Source of the DNA: Acetobacteraceae bacterium
Lineage (GTDB): Bacteria; Pseudomonadota; Alphaproteobacteria; Acetobacterales; Acetobacteraceae
Length of the DNA: 8,483 bases
Direction: 5' to 3'
Assembly: GCA_030039695.1 (NCBI GenBank)
Contig: JASHVB010000603.1
Location: 1 to 8,483 of the forward strand
Each line of letters begins with the position of its first letter. Position 1 is the first letter of the stretch. The translations under genes and the position numbers were made by a program. Positions 1 to 6,030 of this stretch are shown in pieces. Under the pieces are notes generated by a model. That model saw only the letters and a program-made list of their open reading frames with translations. It searched no databases and was not told the DNA's origin.

Positions 1-1
1 C

Positions 2-937
2 GACGCCGCACTGCATCGCCGGACCATCGAGGCCGCCACGGATGCTGCGCATTCGGTCTGGTTGCCAGCCGTTCGGATCGCCGAGCGCTTGTTGGGCAAT
101 GCACAGGCGATGAACACGCTGTTGCTCGGCGTGGCCTGGCAACGCGGCCTAGTGCCGGTCGGCGCGCCGGCGATCCTGCGTGCGATCGAGCTGAACGGCG
201 CCGCGGTCGAGCTGAATCGGCGCGCGTTCCTGTGGGGCCGGGTGCTGGTGGAGCATCCGGACCTGGCAGCCGAAATACTGGGCAAGACCGAGGCGCCGCC
301 GGCCTCGCTCGATGCATTGATCGAGGCGCGTGCGGCGGCCCTGGTCGACTATCAATCTCACGACTATGCCACCCGCTATCGGACCTTGGTGCGCCAGGCG
401 ATTGCACGCGAGACTACGGTGTTCGGCGCGCCCGGCCGCCTGTCGCGCGCCGTCGCAGAAGGCCTGTTCCGCGTCATGGCCTACAAGGACGAATACGAAG
501 TGGCGCGGCTGCACGCCGCCGCATCGTATGGCCCGCGCCCAGTGTTCCATCTAGCGCCGCCGCTGGTCTCACGCATCGATCCGACGACCGGCCGGCGGCG
601 CAAAACCGCTCTGCCCGGCTGGTTCGCGCTGCCGTTGTTCCGGGTGCTGCGCCACGGCAAGGTACTGCGCGGCACCCGGCTCGATCCGTTCGGCTGGCAG
701 GCCGAGCGGCGCGCGGAGGTGGCGCTCATCGAGGCTTATGTCGCGGACCTGCACGCCGCGCTTAACGGACTGCGGCCGGAGACGCTGGATGCCGCGGTCG
801 CGCTGGCGGAGCTGCCGGACATGATCCGAGGGTTCGGCCCGGTGAAGGACGCGAACCGCGCAAAGGCAGCCGCGCGGCGGAACATGCTGCTGGCGCAGTT
901 GCGGAGGGTGGAGCAGCGCGAAATGGTGGCGGCGTAG
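2..937 (+). CDS. Indolepyruvate ferredoxin oxidoreductase, fused form, C-terminal part (5' end outside window)
   Basis: The reading frame is open from base 2 to the TAG at 935-937, giving about 311 residues of a protein whose family members are usually around 1,100-1,200 residues. The family oxidatively decarboxylates indolepyruvate and other arylpyruvates to aryl-acyl-CoA with thiamine diphosphate, iron-sulfur clusters and ferredoxin, in the cytoplasm. The visible part carries the end of the gamma-type oxidoreductase domain: LLGNAQAMNTLLLGVAWQRG, then the hallmark AIELNGAAVELNRRAFLWGR. It is followed by the C-terminal helical region typical of the fused proteins, including YKDEYEVARLH. The TTG at 62 is internal: the frame upstream of it (DAALHRRTIEAATD) is also family-like. 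The cofactor-binding N-terminal domains lie outside the window. No clear terminator follows the stop. The family call is secure; substrate range is inferred. Confidence 0.9.
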   Translation, partial: DAALHRRTIEAATDAAHSVWLPAVRIAERLLGNAQAMNTLLLGVAWQRGLVPVGAPAILRAIELNGAAVELNRRAFLWGRVLVEHPDLAAEILGKTEAPPASLDALIEARAAALVDYQSHDYATRYRTLVRQAIARETTVFGAPGRLSRAVAEGLFRVMAYKDEYEVARLHAAASYGPRPVFHLAPPLVSRIDPTTGRRRKTALPGWFALPLFRVLRHGKVLRGTRLDPFGWQAERRAEVALIEAYVADLHAALNGLRPETLDAAVALAELPDMIRGFGPVKDANRAKAAARRNMLLAQLRRVEQREMVAA

Positions 938-1215
938 GGCGAGGTGAGGTCAGGCCCAGGATGGTCGTCAACCGAACCTTTGGACAGAGTGGAGTTGGAC
1001 ATCACGTTGTGAAGCAGGACCCACCGGTGGGCGACCCCAACGAATGTGGCGTGGTCGTTGGGTTGCGCAGCCGGGAAGTGGGCCTCTCCTGCAGGCGCCA
1101 CCGTCAGCCGCTGACACCAGTACTACGCCTCGCGTCACCACAATGTCGGCTCACGGTGGGTGTTCAATACACTTAATGGTCGCTGTAGCGTCGATAGCCA
1201 CTGATGCCGCGTCGC

Positions 1216-1420
1216 ATGCGCGGCGCGGCGGTCGTGATTGCCGGTGCGACCCCGGTTTCTGCCTGTCATGATCGGCAACAGTATTGGCCGAACCAGCTTG
1301 TTCGCGCAGGTCCGGAAGACGCTGTGAACAGCACCGCCGGCGCAACGCCGACAAAACCGGGATTGCCTCGCGTGCCGCCACGTGCCTAGCATCGATGTCC
1401 ATCATGGCGTGGCGTGGCGT
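1216..1420 (+). pseudogene. Possible decayed N-terminal fragment of a thiolase (acetyl-CoA acetyltransferase family)
   Basis: From the ATG at 1216 the frame reads MRGAAVVIAGATPVSA, close to the usual thiolase start MREAVIVAGARTPVG with one codon missing. It continues with LVRAGPEDAVN (1297-1329), resembling the family segment LxRAGxDPExVDD, then a short ATPT stretch and GLPRVP (1360-1377), resembling AGLPxxVP. After a frame change, CLASMSIM (1383-1406) resembles the active-site block CxSSMQAI. A stop at 1387-1389 closes the first frame, and the conserved segments are closer together than in real thiolases, implying deletions. Only short matches support this, so chance similarity remains possible. 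Nothing after about 1420 looks thiolase-like. Confidence 0.33.
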
Positions 1421-1467
1421 GCGGCCCATGACAGAGCAGGCCCGAGCCTCTGCGCCATCGCGGCAAC

Positions 1468-1475
1468 AGGAGGAG
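1468..1475 (+). promoter_or_regulatory. Ribosome binding site of the amidohydrolase gene
   Basis: AGGAGGAG lies four bases before the ATG at 1480, with the AGGAGG core six bases away. This near-perfect Shine-Dalgarno match fixes the start codon. Confidence 0.8.
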
Positions 1476-1479
1476 CGCG

Positions 1480-2628
1480 ATGCTCGATAAACTGATCTCG
1501 GCTGACAATCACATCGACCTGACCTACTGCCCCGCCGATCTGTGGTCGTCGCAGGCGCCGCGCGAGTGGCGCGAGAACGCGCCGCGGACCGAGGAACGCG
1601 ACGACGGACTACACTGGTTCGTCGACAATCAGGATCGCGGCATGTGGAACGGCGTCGGCCCCGGCTTCCTGAAATATCAGAAGGGTTCGTTCCACCACGT
1701 GGACGAGATGAAGGACGCCGGCTTCGAGTGGGACTATCGCGAGGGCGCGAAACCCCGCCCGACCACGCCGGAACTGCGCGTCGCGGATCTGGACAAGGAC
1801 AACCTCGCGGCCGAGGTCGTATATGGTTGCCTGATGATCAACCACATGATCGCTGACCGCGAGATGCGCGGCTGGGCGGATCAGGTCTACAACAACTGGG
1901 TTGCCGACTTCGCGAAGAGGGCCGATCCCAATCGGGTGTTCCCGCTGGCGATCGTGCCGAACCACGATCCGAAAGCCGCAGCAGCAGAGGTGCGACGCTG
2001 CGCCAAAATGGGGCTGCGTGGGGGTGACCTCGCGTTCAAGCATATGGTGGTGCCGCTATGGCACCACGATTGGTATGCGTTGTGGGAAGCCGCGGCGGAG
2101 TGCCGGTTCCCGATCTCCTTCCACTCCACCGGCTTCCAGGCCGTGCGCGCGCCGAACACGCCGGAGATGGAAAAGGAATACGCCACCGAATATCGTCTGG
2201 TCCGTTCGGCCCTGTTCCAGACCGATACGATGGAAGTGCTGGTGTCGCTGCTCGCGTCCGGCGCCTGCGAGAAGTATCCGGAGTTCAGATTCGTGCTCGG
2301 CGAGTCCGGGGTGACGTGGCTGCCTTATATCTTCGACCGGCTCGACACCGAGTATCACGACCGCGCACGCAGTCTCGGGTTCAAGATGAAGCCAAGCGAC
2401 TATTTCCGTCGGCAGGGTTACGTCACGTATCAGCAGGACAAGTTTCTGGAGCCGATCGTGCCGCTAATCGGCGAGGACAATATCATGTGGGGTTCGGACT
2501 ATCCGCACCCCGATTCGCTCTGGCCCACATCGCACGCCATTCTGGCGGAAAACCTGTCAGCGTTTTCGCCCGGCGTGCAGAAGAAGATCGTGTGCGACAA
2601 CGTGGCACGGCTTTACGGGCTGAATTAG
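1480..2628 (+). CDS. Amidohydrolase-2 (ACMSD-like) family metal-dependent hydrolase or decarboxylase
   Basis: The 382-residue product is a cytoplasmic TIM-barrel enzyme of the amidohydrolase-2 family, which includes ACMS decarboxylase and aromatic-acid decarboxylases as well as hydrolases. The N-terminal metal motif is SADNHIDL (D9 and H11). The beta-strand 5 histidine is H215 in ISFHSTGFQ. Further conserved blocks are GESGVTWLPYIFDRLD (E275 in GESG) and the C-terminal MWGSDYPHPDSLWP, whose D340 is the expected catalytic or metal aspartate. The length is normal and there is no signal peptide. Position 9 is Asp where ACMSD has His, common in uncharacterised members of this family. The gene has a strong ribosome binding site and stands alone, with decayed DNA on both sides, so the context does not name a substrate. 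Family assignment is firm; the reaction is unknown. Confidence 0.88.
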   Translation: MLDKLISADNHIDLTYCPADLWSSQAPREWRENAPRTEERDDGLHWFVDNQDRGMWNGVGPGFLKYQKGSFHHVDEMKDAGFEWDYREGAKPRPTTPELRVADLDKDNLAAEVVYGCLMINHMIADREMRGWADQVYNNWVADFAKRADPNRVFPLAIVPNHDPKAAAAEVRRCAKMGLRGGDLAFKHMVVPLWHHDWYALWEAAAECRFPISFHSTGFQAVRAPNTPEMEKEYATEYRLVRSALFQTDTMEVLVSLLASGACEKYPEFRFVLGESGVTWLPYIFDRLDTEYHDRARSLGFKMKPSDYFRRQGYVTYQQDKFLEPIVPLIGEDNIMWGSDYPHPDSLWPTSHAILAENLSAFSPGVQKKIVCDNVARLYGLN

Positions 2629-2699
2629 CACTGCAAGTCGAGACGTGGTGCCGGCGTATCATTGCGGGTAGCGAAACGCCCTAGCGATCTCCGGCGGGC

Positions 2700-3215
2700 T
2701 TGAACCGCGAACCAGATCGAGGCGTCGTCGCTGCGCTCCTCGCAACGACCGCAGACCGTTCGGTCGCGGGGGCACTGCAGACCCCGTTGACCCTGGTGCC
2801 GGTACTTGCGCGGGTAGGTTCTGAAGACGCATCGCTGCGTTTACGATTCGACGCAGAGTACGGCGTGTATGCCGCTGGCACATCGCAGCCGGGAAGTACT
2901 GACCTACCTACGTCGCTCCCCTGGAGCGGGAGAGATTGACCGCTAACGCCTCGTCTCGGTGCTACAGCCCGAAATTCTCCGCCGCACTGCCGCGTTGAAC
3001 ACGGCCGCCTCGACCGCTGAGTGCTTGCGTCGTTGCATCTATCCCGGACACGACCTGCTGCGGATGGCGACGGTGGATCGGATGATACCCGGCATGGACG
3101 CCCAACGCCGTCAACTGCGCCACGCACTCCTGCACCGTTGTGGCATCGGCATATCCGTCCACCATGACGCTGCACCCAGCGAGCCGCTCACCAGCGCTGC
3201 CTTGCCCGCCAGCAT
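2700..3215 (-). pseudogene. Decayed D-3-hydroxybutyrate dehydrogenase (SDR family)
   Basis: Reading leftward from an ATG at 3215-3213, the sequence gives MLAGKAALVSGS, the usual start of 3-hydroxybutyrate dehydrogenases (MLKGKTALVTGS). A deletion and frameshift follow, removing the rest of the GxxxGIG motif. A second frame then gives LAGCSVMVDGYADA (family: NGFGDA), HPQQV, VQRGSAAENFG (family: IQHVxPIExFP), a stop at 2964-2962, DEALAVNLS (family: WDAIxAINLS), a stop at 2910-2908, and FPAAM plus RIVNAA around 2850 (family: LPxM, RIINIAS). SAV..NGLRSL near 2760 may mark the YVAAKHG region. The matches occur in family order over about 500 bases, which argues strongly against chance. The intact enzyme (~260 residues) interconverts 3-hydroxybutyrate and acetoacetate with NAD. 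This copy cannot make a working enzyme. Confidence 0.72.
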
Positions 3216-3218
3216 CGT

Positions 3219-3241
3219 CCCCTCCCCTCCCCTTCCCTCCC
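3219..3241 (-). promoter_or_regulatory. G-rich tract able to form a G-quadruplex, in the leader of the decayed dehydrogenase
   Basis: Read on the - strand, five runs of three or four G are separated by loops of one or two A (GGGAGGGAAGGGGAGGGG, then AGGGG). This fits the standard quadruplex pattern with very short loops. It sits just upstream of the ATG at 3215, where it also served as a purine-rich ribosome binding region for the former gene. On the + strand it is a pyrimidine tract upstream of the SDR at 3289. Any role is inferred. Confidence 0.5.
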
Positions 3242-3284
3242 GGCCGATGGAATGATCACGGCGGGCCGGACGCAAGGGAGGGAA
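3233..3284 (+). promoter_or_regulatory. Inverted repeat that could mask the ribosome binding site of the SDR gene at 3289
   Basis: TTCCCTCCC at 3233-3241 is the exact reverse complement of GGGAGGGAA at 3276-3284, with 34 bases between. The right arm contains the Shine-Dalgarno sequence (GGGAGGG, ending six bases before the ATG at 3289). A second pairing, CGGCC at 3241-3245 with GGCCG at 3264-3268, lies inside. If the transcript starts upstream of 3233, the left arm could pair with and hide the ribosome binding site. The complementarity is seen directly; regulation is inferred. Confidence 0.4.
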
Positions 3285-3288
3285 CCCA

Positions 3289-4065
3289 ATGACACAGCTC
3301 GATGGCAAGGTCGCACTGATCACCGGCGCCGCTTCCGGAATCGGCGCGGCGTGCGCGCGGACCTTCGGACGTGCGGGCGCAAAACTACTGTTGACCGACC
3401 TGGATGAACTCGGTGGGCAGCGCATCGCTGGTGAAACTGGAGGCGCGTTTGTGCGTCAGGACGTGGCCGATGAGACATCCTGGCCGGAGGTTGTTGCGAC
3501 CGCTGAACGCCGGTTCGGCGGCCTGCACGTGCTCGTCGCAAATGCCGGCATCGGTATTATGGGTCCGGCAATCGAGATGTCGCTCGCCGACTGGCGCCGG
3601 CAGATGGCGGTGAATGTCGATGGCGTGTTCCTGTCGGTAAAATACTGCATCCCGTTGATGCGGCGTTCCGGCGGCGGTTCGATCATCATGATGTCGTCTG
3701 TCGCGGGTTTGCGCGGTTCAGCGGGTCTCGCGGGCTACAGTGCGACGAAAGGCGCGGTGCGCTTGTTCGCCAAGTCGATCGCGCTGGAATGCGCGCAGGC
3801 GGGCGACAAGATCCGGGTGAATTCGGTGCATCCCGGCGTTATCGACACACCGATCTGGACGAAGTTGCCGCCAGGCGCAAACGCACCGCTCGATCCGCAG
3901 GCGATCGCCGCGGCAATCGTGCCGATGGGAGAAGCGGGACGACCGGAGGATATTGCCGACGGCATTCTCTATCTTGCGTCCGACGCGTCGCAGCACGTGA
4001 CGGGATCGGAGCTGGTGATCGATGGCGGCATGACGGCCGGAAGGATTACCCGATTTCAGGGATAG
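3289..4065 (+). CDS. Short-chain dehydrogenase/reductase, classical type with intact active site
   Basis: The 258-residue product has the full classical SDR layout: cofactor motif TGAASGIG (12-19), adenine-pocket DV (58-59), NAG (85-87), and catalytic N109, S137, Y150 and K154 (in YSATK). The substrate-side segment HPGVIDTP (181-188) and the C-terminal VTGSELVIDGG are also typical. D37 after the second beta strand suggests NAD rather than NADP preference. The enzyme should oxidise an alcohol or reduce a ketone in the cytoplasm; its closest look-alikes are variously called cyclopentanol, 3-alpha-hydroxysteroid or glucose dehydrogenase, so the substrate cannot be named. The ATG at 3289 follows GGGAGGG at a good distance. 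It converges with the lactonase gene downstream, so it appears to be a single-gene unit. It is not the intact counterpart of the decayed dehydrogenase next to it, whose NGFGDA-type segments it lacks. Confidence 0.9.
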   Translation: MTQLDGKVALITGAASGIGAACARTFGRAGAKLLLTDLDELGGQRIAGETGGAFVRQDVADETSWPEVVATAERRFGGLHVLVANAGIGIMGPAIEMSLADWRRQMAVNVDGVFLSVKYCIPLMRRSGGGSIIMMSSVAGLRGSAGLAGYSATKGAVRLFAKSIALECAQAGDKIRVNSVHPGVIDTPIWTKLPPGANAPLDPQAIAAAIVPMGEAGRPEDIADGILYLASDASQHVTGSELVIDGGMTAGRITRFQG

Positions 4066-4125
4066 GATCCCACACCTTCCGTGCACTGCGCGTTAGAGGT
4101 CGCGCTGCAAAGCCGCTGGGGTGAC

Positions 4126-4160
4126 GGGCGGAAGGCACTCGAGGTCCGTGCGTTCCGCCC
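4126..4160. terminator. Strong hairpin between convergent genes, possible two-way terminator
   Basis: GGGCGGAA (4126-4133) pairs perfectly with TTCCGCCC (4153-4160). Inside, after one G-G mismatch, GCAC (4135-4138) pairs with GTGC (4148-4151), leaving a nine-base loop. It lies in the 151-base gap between the stop of the + strand SDR and the stop of the - strand lactonase. There is no clear T tract, so intrinsic termination is uncertain. Confidence 0.45.
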
Positions 4161-4184
4161 CTGGCCCGCCGATTTGCAGTGGGC

Positions 4185-4203
4185 TCTCCCGCGAATCGGG
4201 AGA
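4185..4203. terminator. Second small hairpin near the end of the lactonase gene
   Basis: TCTCCCG (4185-4191) and CGGGAGA (4197-4203) form a perfect seven-pair stem with the loop CGAAT. On the - strand it starts about 14 bases past the lactonase stop. No T run follows in either direction, so this is a weak terminator candidate. Confidence 0.35.
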
Positions 4204-4216
4204 CGTCGTTCTCCGG

Positions 4217-5176
4217 CTATCCGCCCGGTGCGCCTTGTGCCTCCACATAGACTGCATAGATCGACTGGCTCGCCGCCATGAACAGGCGGTTGCGCTTGGC
4301 GCCGCCGAAACAGACGTTGGCACAGCGCTCGGGCAACAGGATCCGGCCGATCAGCATGCCGTCCGGATTGAACACCGCAACGCCGTCCTCGCCCTCGCCG
4401 CCAGAGAAGCCGCTCCAAACATTGCCTTCGGTGTCACAGCGGATGCCGTCGGCATAGCCCGGCATTTGGTCGTAGAACAACCGGCCATTCACCGCCTTCG
4501 TGCCGTCCTCGACAATATCGTAGACATGCACCGTCTTGGTCCCCGCCGGCGTATCCACGACGTAAAGCCTGCTTTCATCCGGTGAGAACGTCAGGCCATT
4601 CGGCCGCTGCATGTCGCCCACAGCGATACTGATCGCCCCGGTCGCCGGATCGATGCGATACACACGGAACGGCAGCTCCTGCGGCGCCTTGTGCCCGAGA
4701 TAATTGCCGCGAATGCCCGCGCCGTTGTCGCTGAACCAGATCGAGCCGTCCGACTTTACCACCACGTCGTTCGGACCAGTCAGTCGAGTGCCCTCGAACG
4801 CCTCCGCCAGCACAGTGGTGCTGCCGTCATATTCGGTGCGCGTAAGTCGCCGGCTGCCCATCTCGCACGTGATCAGGCGGCCCTGTCGGTCGCGCGTGTT
4901 GCCATTGGCATAGAACGACGGCCGGCGGAACACGCTGACGGTCCCGGTCTCCTCGTCCCAGCGCATGATGCGGTCGTTTGGTATGTCGGAGAACAACAAC
5001 TGGCGCGTGTCGCCGAGCCAGACGGGGCCTTCGGTGAAGCGGCAGCCAGCGGCGATCCGCTCGATTCCGGCATTACCCAAGATCAGGTGCTCGAAGCGCT
5101 TGTCCAGCACGACGATGTCGGGGTCCGGATAACGGATTGGGAGGGGAGAATCCCAGCGGGATACAGTATTCGGCAT
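4217..5176 (-). CDS. SMP-30/gluconolactonase (LRE-like) family lactonase
   Basis: The 319-residue product is a six-bladed beta-propeller protein of the SMP-30/gluconolactonase family, metal-dependent enzymes that open sugar or other lactones. The expected metal ligands are present: E49 in FTEGPVWLG, N193 in RPNGLTFSPDE and D243 in YADGIRCD. The substrate-side motifs ANGNTRDRQGRL (90-101) and TGPNDVVVKSDGSIWFSD (133-150) are also clear. The length is usual. The start at 5176 is chosen because GGAGGAG lies just upstream; the open frame runs on to an ATG at 5281, but that 35-residue extension is low-complexity and unlike the family. No signal peptide is visible, so the protein should be cytoplasmic. 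Its natural lactone is unknown. It lies on the same strand as zwf but about 850 bases further on, with decayed DNA between, so an operon is unlikely. Confidence 0.88.
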   Translation of the reverse strand: MPNTVSRWDSPLPIRYPDPDIVVLDKRFEHLILGNAGIERIAAGCRFTEGPVWLGDTRQLLFSDIPNDRIMRWDEETGTVSVFRRPSFYANGNTRDRQGRLITCEMGSRRLTRTEYDGSTTVLAEAFEGTRLTGPNDVVVKSDGSIWFSDNGAGIRGNYLGHKAPQELPFRVYRIDPATGAISIAVGDMQRPNGLTFSPDESRLYVVDTPAGTKTVHVYDIVEDGTKAVNGRLFYDQMPGYADGIRCDTEGNVWSGFSGGEGEDGVAVFNPDGMLIGRILLPERCANVCFGGAKRNRLFMAASQSIYAVYVEAQGAPGG

Positions 5177-5182
5177 GACGGT

Positions 5183-5189
5183 CTCCTCC
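5183..5189 (-). promoter_or_regulatory. Ribosome binding site deciding the lactonase start
   Basis: On the - strand GGAGGAG ends six bases before the ATG at 5176-5174. No similar site precedes the ATG at 5281, so this decides the start. Confidence 0.75.
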
Positions 5190-5299
5190 GCGGCTGCATT
5201 GCTTGTAGGCCAGGCCAGCCGGGATGAAAAAGCTCCGGTGTGACGCTGGGGCTGTCGTCGAGCAACCATCCTGGTCGCCACTGAGGCCGAGCGAGACGA

Positions 5300-5790
5300 G
5301 CGTCTCGGATATCGGCGCGGCCATGCGAAGCTCTCGGTGGCTGATATGGCATAGGGCGGCGCTGTTGCGCTTACCAGTCAGGCGGCAGAGAGCCATGCTG
5401 CTCAGCACACTCAGACGGCTCATCGCGGCCATGGTCCTGGCACGCCTGCACCCCGTCCAGCCTTCCGCCTCGCCGTCGGTGCAGCGACCAATCCGTTACC
5501 GGGCGCTGACCACGTCGCGCGAGCTGGCATCGCAGTCTGCTCAGTCAATTGGCGAACCCGCTGACGCGGTCATAGGCGAAGACGCGTGGCCTGCCGGTCA
5601 ATGCCCGCGACCGGGAACGCGGTTTCGATCGCGACCGAAGCATCTGCCGCTGCCCGTCAGCCGCCGGCAATTTCACCTCGACCGTGTGATCCGGCTGTGC
5701 GCGATCCACGCAATTAGCGACGAGTGGCCGGGTCTGCCAAACCGGTCGACGGGCACCACCACACCGAACACCCCGATCTCCACGTGTTGC
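5300..5790 (-). pseudogene. Probable decayed acyl-CoA dehydrogenase
   Basis: No intact frame exists here, but - strand fragments in three frames follow the order of an acyl-CoA dehydrogenase. First comes VEIGVFGVVVPVDRFG (from about 5783; family: ELGxFGxxVPExxGG), running into SSLIAWIAHSRITR (family: LAxxxxSEELSR) and a stop. A shifted frame gives KLPAADGQ near 5670 (family: WLPxxASGE). A further shift gives SVAIETAFPVAGIDRQATRLR near 5640-5580 (family: VAxTEPDxGSDxxxxRxRA). Another gives EGWTGCRRARTMAAMSRLSVL near 5475-5400 (family: GGWxxxGxKTWxTxAxRADVL), and SHRELRMAAP near 5340 (family: AHRGLSLFxVP). The segments are compressed, implying deletions. The intact enzyme oxidises acyl-CoA with FAD. 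Each match is weak alone; the shared order and strand carry the argument. Confidence 0.5.
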
Positions 5791-5797
5791 GCGCCGC

Positions 5798-5831
5798 TGA
5801 AAATCGCCGGCGATGGCCGCGGCGATTTTCA
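5798..5831. terminator. Strong symmetrical hairpin with A/T-rich ends, terminator candidate
   Basis: TGAAAATCGCCG (5798-5809) is the exact reverse complement of CGGCGATTTTCA (5820-5831), with a ten-base loop: a 12-pair perfect stem with a GC core and an A4/T4 base. This shape suits intrinsic termination on either strand. On the - strand it lies about 200 bases past the zwf stop and just ahead of the acyl-CoA dehydrogenase remnant, so it could end the zwf transcript. On the + strand no intact gene precedes it. Confidence 0.55.
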
Positions 5832-6030
5832 TTCAATGTCCCATTGCCGCGCGTTAGCTTAGGGCATGCAATGAGTCCTGCGGCGAGAGAACGCCCTGCA
5901 GATGACGTACGATGGCCCTCGCGGAACCGGCCACGGGGTGCACGTGTGCCATCCGAAATGGATCGGGGACGAATTGGCGCACCGCTCAAGACATAGCGGC
6001 AGCCGCCAGCATCGTTGCCTTCCATCCGGG
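5832..6030. other. Intergenic stretch downstream of zwf
   Basis: About 200 bases between the hairpin and the zwf stop codon. I see no gene, RNA or remnant that I can name in it. Confidence 0.5.

Larger units (their letters stand above)
938..1479. other. Gene-poor intergenic stretch of 542 bases
   Basis: No open frame here has a ribosome binding site and a protein-like sequence. The left part (938-1215) holds nothing I recognise apart from a perfect 12-base palindrome, CCCACCGGTGGG, at 1020-1031. The right part contains a possible thiolase remnant (listed separately) and a short tandem run of TGGCG at 1405-1419, before the leader of the amidohydrolase gene. I could not pick a -35/-10 promoter with confidence. 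Confidence 0.6.

Noticed and set aside
1020..1031. Perfect palindrome CCCACCGGTGGG as an operator
   Set aside because: It is noted within the intergenic entry, but with no promoter or regulator gene nearby there is no support for calling it an operator.
1284..1490. + strand open frame of 68 codons overlapping the amidohydrolase start
   Set aside because: No ribosome binding site and arginine-rich low-complexity translation; part of it is used in the thiolase remnant argument but not as a gene.
1066..2897. A 14-base direct repeat (CGCAGCCGGGAAGT) at 1066-1079 and 2884-2897
   Set aside because: A match of this length is not surprising by chance in 8.5 kb of GC-rich DNA, and the flanks do not extend it.
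2700..2939. + strand open frame of 79 codons after the amidohydrolase
   Set aside because: No recognisable motif or ribosome binding site; the opposite strand is explained by the 3-hydroxybutyrate dehydrogenase remnant.
5177..5281. 35-residue N-terminal extension of the lactonase from an ATG at 5281
   Set aside because: The extension is unlike the family and has no signal-peptide shape, while a strong ribosome binding site serves the ATG at 5176.
5292..5307. Inverted repeat CGAGACG..CGTCTCG at 5292-5307
   Set aside because: The two-base gap is too tight for a full stem, it has no clear position relative to a promoter, and short palindromes are common in this composition.
5224..5862. + strand open frame of 212 codons between the lactonase and zwf
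   Set aside because: Arg/Pro/Ser-rich, no motif, no convincing ribosome binding site, and it runs straight through the strong hairpin at 5798-5831. The opposite strand gives better sense as a decayed acyl-CoA dehydrogenase.
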